NCBI GenBank assembly: GCA_023430945.1
Contig: JAEYYE010000382.1
Location: 1 to 6,600, forward strand
Direction: 5' to 3'
Source: Bacteroidota bacterium
GTDB taxonomy: Bacteria > Bacteroidota > Bacteroidia > Flavobacteriales_F > PHOS-HE28
DNA: 6,600 nt
The translations under genes were made by a program, and so were the position numbers. Shown here in pieces: positions 1-5,264 of the stretch; within the stretch, counting starts at the first letter, position 1; each line of letters begins with the position of its first letter. The notes under the pieces were generated by a model that worked only from the letters and a program-made list of their open reading frames with translations, made no database searches and had not been told where the DNA came from.

Positions 1-549
1 CGTGCAGGGCTCGGCGTAAAGGCCGGTCCGCAATTGAACACCTACCGTGCGATCAACATCAGGACCACCATGCTTCCCGGTTTCTCGGCCGGAGCGTACT
101 TCCCGATCCCTGCGGCCGCACGGCTGGAGCTTCAGCCTGAAGTGCTGCTTTCCATGATGGGCACCGGCTTCATCGAACCGGATGGCGATCGTTCATCGAT
201 CCGCTCACTGTACATCCATGCACCGGTCACCGCGAAGTATTTCCTGAACAGTGAAGTGAACCTGCAGGGAGGCTTCCAGTTCGGGAAATTGATGATCGCA
301 CAGCGGCTGGATAAGGAAGGGACCACCGATGTGCGCGAACGGATCAAGAGCTTCGATGCGGGTTTCCTGCTCGGCGCCGGTTACGACCTGCGATCGGGCC
401 TGGACCTCACTGTAAGGTACTACAGTGGCATGCCCACATTGTTCAAGGAGGATGATGCACTTTTCCCGCGCAGCCGGAGCCTGCAGTTCACGATCGGAAA
501 ACGGATCGTGCAGATGAAACGGCCGGGATCCTCGAGGCGCCGGAAGTGA
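1..549 (+). CDS. Outer-membrane beta-barrel protein, PorT-like, 3' part only
   Basis: The frame is open from base 1 to the TGA at 547-549, giving about 182 residues, so the true start lies upstream. The first visible residues (RAGLGVKAGPQLNTYRA) and the later 'PGFSAGAYFPIP' and 'LELQPEVLLSMMG' stretches alternate hydrophobic and polar residues with aromatic or glycine turns. This is how the 8-10-stranded outer-membrane barrels of Bacteroidota look (PorT / OMP_b-brl_2 type, family knowledge). Further strands appear in 'GGFQFGKLMI', 'FLLGAGYDLRSGLDLTVRYYSGM' (shown here as consecutive strand and turn pieces) and the final 'SLQFTIGKRI'. An unusual basic tail (VQMKRPGSSRRRK) follows the last strand, whereas barrels commonly end in an aromatic strand. 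The TTG at position 34 is in frame but is not a convincing start, because barrel-like sequence precedes it. The specific role (porin, adhesin or secretion accessory) cannot be told. Confidence 0.75.
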   Translation, partial: RAGLGVKAGPQLNTYRAINIRTTMLPGFSAGAYFPIPAAARLELQPEVLLSMMGTGFIEPDGDRSSIRSLYIHAPVTAKYFLNSEVNLQGGFQFGKLMIAQRLDKEGTTDVRERIKSFDAGFLLGAGYDLRSGLDLTVRYYSGMPTLFKEDDALFPRSRSLQFTIGKRIVQMKRPGSSRRRK

Positions 550-563
550 TGCAGGCGTGCGGC

Positions 564-571
564 TATCTTTG
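564..571 (+). promoter_or_regulatory. Bacteroidota -7 promoter element upstream of purK
   Basis: TATCTTTG matches the Bacteroidota housekeeping sigma -7 consensus TAnnTTTG at every defined position. Only five bases separate it from the purK ATG at 577. Transcription normally starts a few bases after this element, so the message would begin at or within a base or two of the start codon (inference: leaderless mRNA). The -33 TTG is not clear; GTG at 546-548 is the nearest approximation at suitable spacing. Confidence 0.55.
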
Positions 572-576
572 CCGCC

Positions 577-1731
577 ATGGGAGCCATACGGATCGCGATA
601 CTCGGCGGTGGCCAGCTTGGCCGCATGTTCATTGAGAACGCGCTCCGCTACAATGTGGCGATCGATGTGATGGATGCCGATCCGTCCGCACCGTGCGCGC
701 GGCTGGCCGATCGGTTCGTGGTTGGATCGCTCAATGACCGTGAAGCGGTGATCGAATTCGGCCGCAACGCCGATGTGATCGGGCTGGAGATCGAGCATAT
801 GAGCGTTGAAGGACTTGAAGCGCTGAAGGAAATGGGAAAGACGGTGATCCCCGATCCTTCGGTACTTCGCACGATCCAGGACAAAGGACTCCAAAAGGAA
901 TTCTACCGCGAACACGGCATACCTTCTTCACCGTACGCATTGATCGGATCTGAGAAGGAATTGTCATCACATGATCTTTTTCCAGCCTTCCTGAAGACCA
1001 GGCGCGGAGGTTACGATGGCAAAGGAGTGATGCCCTTGAACGATGCCGGATCCTTCATCAGCGGCGATTGGAAATGGCCATCCGTTCTGGAGAAAAAAGT
1101 GGATGTTCAACTTGAATTGGCGGTGATCGTTGTACGGAACGGGAAGGGAACGCAGATCACCTACGATCCGGTGGAAATGGTCTTCGATCCACGGTTCAAT
1201 CTTGTGGATCACTTGCGCGCACCGGCACGGATCAGCAAGGAACTTCAGACCAAGGCGCGAAAACTCGCAGCGCGTGTGGCGGAAGCATTCGCACATCCCG
1301 GGGTCTACGCTGTTGAACTCTTTCTTTCAAAGGAAGGCGAACTATTGGTGAACGAAACAGCACCGCGCGCGCATAACAGCGGCCATCATACCATAGAGGC
1401 CTGTTCAAGTTCGCAGTTCGATCAGTTGCTTCGCCTTTACATGGGCTGGCCGCTGGGCGATCCAACGTTGAACGTTCCTGCTGCGATGATCAATCTCGTT
1501 GGCGAAAATGGATCGGGTGCTGCCATGGTGAAAGGCCTTGATGACGTGCTGCACATGCCCGGCACTTTCGTGCATCTCTATGGAAAACAGGAGACGCGCA
1601 CGGGCAGGAAAATGGGCCACATCACCGTAACGGCTGGCGATCCGGCACAGCTCGATCAGGCGATCGCGGTAACGAAGGTGCATTGCCGGATCGTTCCTGC
1701 AGAAGAGCGACAGACCCAGCCATCAGCATGA
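577..1731 (+). CDS. purK: N5-carboxyaminoimidazole ribonucleotide synthetase (PurK)
   Basis: PurK uses ATP and bicarbonate to carboxylate 5-aminoimidazole ribonucleotide (AIR) to N5-CAIR in cytosolic de novo purine synthesis; PurE then rearranges the product. The protein is 384 residues, the usual family length. It opens with the Rossmann-like GGGQLGRM motif (residues 10-17). Next come the ATP-grasp glycine loop TRRGGYDGKG (141-150) and the signature VNETAPRAHNSGHH (258-271), a slight variant of the common NE-APRPHNSGH motif. The C-terminal RKMGH segment (344-348) is typical of the family. The ATG at 577 is chosen because GGGQLGRM then sits at the usual distance from the N-terminus and a -7 promoter element lies directly upstream. 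The gene lies 27 bases after the barrel gene and 35 bases before purE, so purK and purE are probably one transcription unit. No key motif is missing. Confidence 0.96.
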   Translation: MGAIRIAILGGGQLGRMFIENALRYNVAIDVMDADPSAPCARLADRFVVGSLNDREAVIEFGRNADVIGLEIEHMSVEGLEALKEMGKTVIPDPSVLRTIQDKGLQKEFYREHGIPSSPYALIGSEKELSSHDLFPAFLKTRRGGYDGKGVMPLNDAGSFISGDWKWPSVLEKKVDVQLELAVIVVRNGKGTQITYDPVEMVFDPRFNLVDHLRAPARISKELQTKARKLAARVAEAFAHPGVYAVELFLSKEGELLVNETAPRAHNSGHHTIEACSSSQFDQLLRLYMGWPLGDPTLNVPAAMINLVGENGSGAAMVKGLDDVLHMPGTFVHLYGKQETRTGRKMGHITVTAGDPAQLDQAIAVTKVHCRIVPAEERQTQPSA

Positions 1732-1766
1732 ACTTCCGATCCAACGCACACAATATCCGATAACAG

Positions 1767-2264
1767 ATGGTAGGGATCATTATGGGCAGCTCCAGCGATC
1801 TGGAGATCATGCAGGAAGCGGCCGATGTGCTTCGATCATTGGAGGTGGCGTTCGAACTTACGATCGTGAGCGCCCATCGCACGCCGGAGCGGATGTTCAC
1901 TTATGCAAGAACGGCGCATGAACGGGGCTTGAAGGTGATCATCGCAGGTGCGGGTGGTGCGGCGCACCTGCCTGGAATGGTGGCTTCGCTCACTGTCCTG
2001 CCGGTGATCGGCGTACCGATCAAGTCGCGCAATTCGATCGATGGCTGGGACTCACTTCTATCGATCGTACAGATGCCTGCCGGTGTACCCGTTGCCACCG
2101 TGGCGATCAATGGATCACGCAATGCGGGAATACTCGCCGCCCAGATCATGGCCACCGCCGATCCACAGATCGATGAACGCCTGCTCCAATTCAAGAAGGA
2201 TCAGGAGGCGAAGGTGATCGATGGGATCCGGTCCATGGCGGATCGATTTCCCGATCCGCTGTAA
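1767..2264 (+). CDS. purE: N5-CAIR mutase, class I PurE
   Basis: PurE converts N5-CAIR to 4-carboxyaminoimidazole ribonucleotide (CAIR), the step directly after PurK; family members form octamers. The 165-residue product has the typical class I length. It carries the N-terminal GIIMGSSSD substrate loop (residues 3-11), the SAHRTPER segment with the catalytic histidine H37, and the glycine-rich AGAGGAAHLPG loop. 'KSRNSIDGWDSLLSIVQMP' is a small variant of the usual GxDSLLSIVQMP signature, and VATVAINGSRNAG follows. Co-occurrence with purK supports the bacterial mutase (class I) rather than the AIR carboxylase (class II). The ATG at 1767 gives the expected short N-terminus. I see no separate TAnnTTTG promoter in the 35-base gap, so it is likely co-transcribed with purK. 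The stop is only six bases from the end of the convergent lipoprotein gene, with no visible terminator between. Confidence 0.96.
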   Translation: MVGIIMGSSSDLEIMQEAADVLRSLEVAFELTIVSAHRTPERMFTYARTAHERGLKVIIAGAGGAAHLPGMVASLTVLPVIGVPIKSRNSIDGWDSLLSIVQMPAGVPVATVAINGSRNAGILAAQIMATADPQIDERLLQFKKDQEAKVIDGIRSMADRFPDPL

Positions 2265-2270
2265 GGTTGA

Positions 2271-2858
2271 TCACAACAGGATCACCGGGATCTCCACCTC
2301 CAGATCGGTATTGCCACCCGCGTTGGTGATATCGCCCGCCTCCACTCCTTCCGCATCCTTATCGGGATCATGCCGCAGCGTGATCGATAGCTGACCTTCC
2401 GATGGGGCGTGCGTGTAAACATTGAAGGTCAGCCCGAGCGGTTTTCCGTTCGCATCGAGATCCGATCCGGAAATCGTCAATGCCAGATCTGTGTATTCAA
2501 AGAAGAACTGGTGCTGCGTTGCTTCAGCCTGCACCTGTGAAGTAAGATCAACCGCAGGCCATACGCTTTCATTCCTCAGGTTGATGGAAACGTTGTAATA
2601 ACGGCCTGCCGGGATCGTATCGGCCACGATCACAGGATCATTTCCACCGGCCCCATCAAGGTCCTTGTGGATCAATTCGAACGTTTCGTACACACCGCCG
2701 ATCGGCTCGGTATCCGTGAACACCACTTTCACTGTCGTGAATACCTCGGGCTGCTCCACAGGTTGTTCCGGCGCCGGGGGATCCTCCTCCTTGTTGCATC
2801 CGATCGAGAACAATATCGCCAATGGAAGGAAGAGGTAAAGGTGATCTCCGGCATTCAT
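2271..2858 (-). CDS. Predicted surface lipoprotein, 'type 1 periplasmic binding fold superfamily' family
   Basis: The protein is 195 residues. The N-terminus has a hydrophobic core (LYLFLPLAILFSIG, residues 7-20) ending at C21, a plausible though atypical lipobox (SIGC) with no leucine at -3. The mature start CNKEEDPP has an acidic run after a lysine, resembling the lipoprotein export signal that sends Bacteroidota lipoproteins to the outer surface (inference). A proline-rich linker to about residue 38 follows, then a single beta-rich domain. Characteristic pieces are DLDGAGG (67-72), QHQFFFE (115-121), LDANGKPLGLTF (134-145) and LRHDPDKDAEGVEAGDITNAGG (161-182, given here as one run broken by the HDPDK turn). 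I recall this pattern from small Bacteroidota lipoproteins labelled 'type 1 periplasmic binding fold superfamily'; their function is unknown. ATG at 2858 is the first possible ATG, because an in-frame TGA lies two codons upstream. It converges with purE and diverges from the propeller gene. Confidence 0.85.
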   Translation of the reverse strand: MNAGDHLYLFLPLAILFSIGCNKEEDPPAPEQPVEQPEVFTTVKVVFTDTEPIGGVYETFELIHKDLDGAGGNDPVIVADTIPAGRYYNVSINLRNESVWPAVDLTSQVQAEATQHQFFFEYTDLALTISGSDLDANGKPLGLTFNVYTHAPSEGQLSITLRHDPDKDAEGVEAGDITNAGGNTDLEVEIPVILL

Positions 2859-2977
2859 GGCTCACTCATATAATGGTGGAACAACGCAGCACAGCAAGGA
2901 TCGGTATCCAGGGATCCCCTTATGATCAAAGTGAAGTAAGCCTTCAGCGACACGCACGGTTGCGATGCTGCTCCCAT

Positions 2978-2985
2978 TACTTTTG
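2978..2985 (+). promoter_or_regulatory. Bacteroidota -7 promoter element upstream of the propeller gene
   Basis: TACTTTTG fits TAnnTTTG exactly, with 19 bases between it and the ATG at 3005. A TTG at 2960-2962 could be the -33 element, although the 15-base gap is shorter than the spacing usually reported. Its position directly before the signal-peptide start supports that start over any upstream one. It would drive the propeller gene and, through the stop/start overlap, probably pfkA as well. Confidence 0.55.
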
Positions 2986-3004
2986 CGATCCATCAAAAGA
3001 ACAC

Positions 3005-4228
3005 ATGCTCCAACCGCGACTCCTCCCCTTTATGGTCTCTTGTTCTCTCATCATCAACGTGGGTGCGCAGAATACCTGGGAACCTTTCGGTGTGGGAGCT
3101 TCCGTGCAGAGCATCACCACCATCGATGATGCGATCCTTGTTTCGAGCTACGGCGCCGGTGGCGGCATATTGCGATCGGAGAATGATGGCGCCACATGGG
3201 AGCCGGCGATCACAGGGATGCCAAGCAATCTCGTCCGATCGGTAGGCCGCTCCAACGGCTTTCTTTTCGCCGGTCACAATACCGGGATCCATCGATCGGC
3301 CGATGAAGGCGATACGTGGCAATTGATGAATAACGGGATCCCGGCGAACTCCACGTATGCCGCGAAATTCTTCGAGGTGGGCAATGTCACTCTCGCGGTT
3401 ATGTCGGGCAGCATCTCCACTGGTGGCGGGATCTACCGATCCACGAACGCGGGTACGAGTTGGTCCATGGGGCATTCCGGTATGAGCACAAATCTCACCG
3501 TGCACCATATCGACCATGATGCAACAGGCATCTACGCGGCCACGAGTGTTGGGATCTACCGTTCGGTGGATCAGGCCTTGAGCTGGCAACTGCTTGGATC
3601 GGTGAACTACATCACATATTCATTGCAGATCGTGGGTGGCCGGATCATCGCGATCACCAGTTTCGGCGTGCTTCGCACGGATGATTATGGAGCCACCTGG
3701 AGCACTGCGGCCACAGGCGCACCCACCGCGCCGGCGCGCGGTGAACTCGTGGCCTACGATGGAAAATTGTACGCGATCATCTCCACGGGTCCCGGAAGTT
3801 CGCAGGTGTACCGTTCACTCGACAATGGTGCCTCGTTCAGCGTATTCAACAACGGGCTTTCAGCCACCGATCAATTGAACCAGAACCAGTTCCACGCCGA
3901 TCAGGAGAACCTCTACCTCGGCGCCCTGAACGATGTGTACGCATTGCCGGGAAGCACTGTAGGCATAGCTGGAGCGCAGCACCATTCGATCACGATCCAT
4001 CCGACCGTATTCATGGATGCTTTTGCGATCGATCTCTCCAGCAATTCAGGGAATTCATCGGTACATCTGATCGACATGAATGGAAAGATCGTGTTGAGCA
4101 AGGATGGTCTTCCCGCCTCACAAATTCGCATTGAACGTGGAACGCTTGCTGCCGGGATCTATAGCTGCATAATCATCGACCACAGCACAGGCAACCGGTT
4201 CTTTGCAAGCCAGGTGATAGCGCAATGA
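3005..4228 (+). CDS. Secreted Asp-box beta-propeller protein with T9SS sorting domain
   Basis: The start is placed at ATG 3005. It gives a 407-residue protein with a normal signal peptide (h-region about residues 7-18, cleavage likely after VGA-21). The frame is open further upstream, but that extension is polar and lies before the promoter element. The body has six Asp-box (BNR) motifs of the form S-x-D-x-G-x-T-W, beginning near residues 58, 98, 146, 187, 225 and 271. The fourth (SVDQALSW) and sixth (SLDNGASF) are degenerate. Such motifs mark blades of sialidase/VPS10-like propellers. I see no catalytic sialidase arrangement, so a binding or structural role is more likely. The last 80 or so residues, from SITIHPTVF to ASQVIAQ, form a T9SS type A-like sorting domain with the typical AAGIYSCIII strand. 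Export across the outer membrane by T9SS, with possible surface anchoring, follows from that. The gene overlaps pfkA by four bases (ATGA). The ligand is unknown. Confidence 0.88.
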   Translation: MLQPRLLPFMVSCSLIINVGAQNTWEPFGVGASVQSITTIDDAILVSSYGAGGGILRSENDGATWEPAITGMPSNLVRSVGRSNGFLFAGHNTGIHRSADEGDTWQLMNNGIPANSTYAAKFFEVGNVTLAVMSGSISTGGGIYRSTNAGTSWSMGHSGMSTNLTVHHIDHDATGIYAATSVGIYRSVDQALSWQLLGSVNYITYSLQIVGGRIIAITSFGVLRTDDYGATWSTAATGAPTAPARGELVAYDGKLYAIISTGPGSSQVYRSLDNGASFSVFNNGLSATDQLNQNQFHADQENLYLGALNDVYALPGSTVGIAGAQHHSITIHPTVFMDAFAIDLSSNSGNSSVHLIDMNGKIVLSKDGLPASQIRIERGTLAAGIYSCIIIDHSTGNRFFASQVIAQ

Positions 4229-5211
4229 GCCTGGGAGCACCGCTGCGGCATATCGGCGTTTTCACTTCGGGCGGCGATAGTCCGGGAATGAACGCTGCGA
4301 TCCGCGCGGTGGTGCGTACAGCACATTTCAACGGGATGAAGGTCACCGGATTCCTGGGTGGTTTCGATGGACTGATCCACGACCGCACCAGGGAACTGGG
4401 CCCGCGTGATGTGAGCAACATCATCCAGCGTGGTGGCACCATCCTGCGATCGGCACGTAGCGAGGAATTCCGCACGCCCGAAGGCCGGTCCAAAGCCAAA
4501 GCGATCCTGGATCGACATGGTGTACAGGCATTGGTTGCGATCGGTGGTGATGGCACTTTCGCCGGTGCGTTGAAGTTGCAACAGGAGCACGGTGTGAAGG
4601 TGATCGGCCTGCCCGGCACCATCGATAATGATCTTGCAGGTACCGATAATTCGATCGGTTACGATACTGCGGTGAACACGGCGTTGATGGCCATCGATCG
4701 CATCCGTGACACCGCTTCATCACATGATCGATTGTTCTTCGTGGAAGTGATGGGCCGCGACACCGGTTTTCTTGCGCTGGCAAGTGCTATCGCGGGCGGG
4801 GCGGAATATGTGATGGTCCCCGAACGAAAGGAAAGGATCGATGATCTGGTGGAGACACTTGCGAATTCGGCCGGGACCAAATCCTCGAGCATCGTGGTGA
4901 TCGCCGAAGGTGATGAGGAAGGCGGCGCTTTCGAGATCGCGAAAAAGGTGAAGGAGCGTTTCACGCATTACGATACAAGGGTCTCGGTGATCGGGCACAT
5001 GCAGCGCGGCGGATCGCCCACCGTGAATGACCGGTTGCTCGCGAGCCGCACCGGCGTGGCTGCGGTGGAGGCATTGATCGATGGAAAAAGCAACGTGATG
5101 GTGGGAATAGTGAACGGCAACGTTTCATACACACCGTTCGAACTTGCGATCGGAAAGAGAAAGGAACTCGATCAGGATCTGTACAGGATCCTCCGGATCC
5201 TGGCCACTTGA
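4225..5211 (+). CDS. pfkA: ATP-dependent 6-phosphofructokinase
   Basis: The enzyme phosphorylates fructose 6-phosphate to fructose 1,6-bisphosphate, the committed step of glycolysis, in the cytosol, usually as a tetramer. The 328-residue length is close to the E. coli enzyme. Motifs in order are TSGGDSPGMNAAIR (residues 14-27), IGGDGT (106-111), LPGTIDND (129-136; D134 matches the catalytic Asp), NSIGYDTA (142-149), VEVMGRDTG (173-181) and GHMQRGGSPTVNDR (257-270). Glycine in GGDGT and in PGTIDND is the pattern of ATP-dependent enzymes; pyrophosphate-dependent ones usually carry Asp and Lys there. The ATG at 4225 overlaps the upstream propeller stop (ATGA), which suggests translational coupling. 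I see no convincing TAnnTTTG element immediately before it. A strong hairpin terminator begins at the stop codon. Confidence 0.96.
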   Translation: MSLGAPLRHIGVFTSGGDSPGMNAAIRAVVRTAHFNGMKVTGFLGGFDGLIHDRTRELGPRDVSNIIQRGGTILRSARSEEFRTPEGRSKAKAILDRHGVQALVAIGGDGTFAGALKLQQEHGVKVIGLPGTIDNDLAGTDNSIGYDTAVNTALMAIDRIRDTASSHDRLFFVEVMGRDTGFLALASAIAGGAEYVMVPERKERIDDLVETLANSAGTKSSSIVVIAEGDEEGGAFEIAKKVKERFTHYDTRVSVIGHMQRGGSPTVNDRLLASRTGVAAVEALIDGKSNVMVGIVNGNVSYTPFELAIGKRKELDQDLYRILRILAT

Positions 5212-5250
5212 AATGAGAAAAACCTCCGGCGTGCGGAGGCTTCCTCATTT
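5211..5250. terminator. Bidirectional terminator hairpin between pfkA and the repeat-protein gene
   Basis: An inner stem CCTCCG (5223-5228) pairs with CGGAGG (5234-5239) around a five-base loop. An outer stem AAATGAG (5211-5217) pairs perfectly with CTCATTT (5244-5250). The two stems are separated by a small asymmetric internal loop (AAAAA opposite CTTC). The T-run at 5248-5251 serves the + strand and the A-rich stretches 5211-5213 and 5218-5222 read as U-runs on the - strand. It therefore sits correctly to end both convergent genes, 13 bases from the repeat-protein stop codon. Confidence 0.85.
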
Positions 5251-5264
5251 TCCCAAAAGCCTGC

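Noticed and set aside
205..915. 236-residue - strand frame across the barrel/purK junction
   Set aside because: It is antisense to the strongly supported purK and barrel genes, with no recognisable motif; long shadows are expected at this base composition.
2927..2934. Possible - strand -7 element (TCACTTTG) for the lipoprotein gene
   Set aside because: It has C in place of the key A, no TTG at useful spacing, and lies about 70 bases from the start codon; too weak to call.
2822..3004. N-terminal extension of the propeller gene back to ATG 2822
   Set aside because: The extension is polar and would hide the signal peptide. It overlaps the start of the divergent lipoprotein gene and lies upstream of the -7 element at 2978-2985. 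ATG 3005 gives a normal secreted-protein start.
2993..3589. 198-residue - strand frame inside the propeller gene
   Set aside because: It is fully antisense to a gene with signal peptide, six Asp boxes and a sorting domain, and shows no domain of its own.
3005..4228. Active sialidase
   Set aside because: Asp boxes are present, but I see no arginine triad, no FRIP-like motif and no Tyr/Glu catalytic arrangement. Asp boxes also occur in many non-enzymatic propellers.
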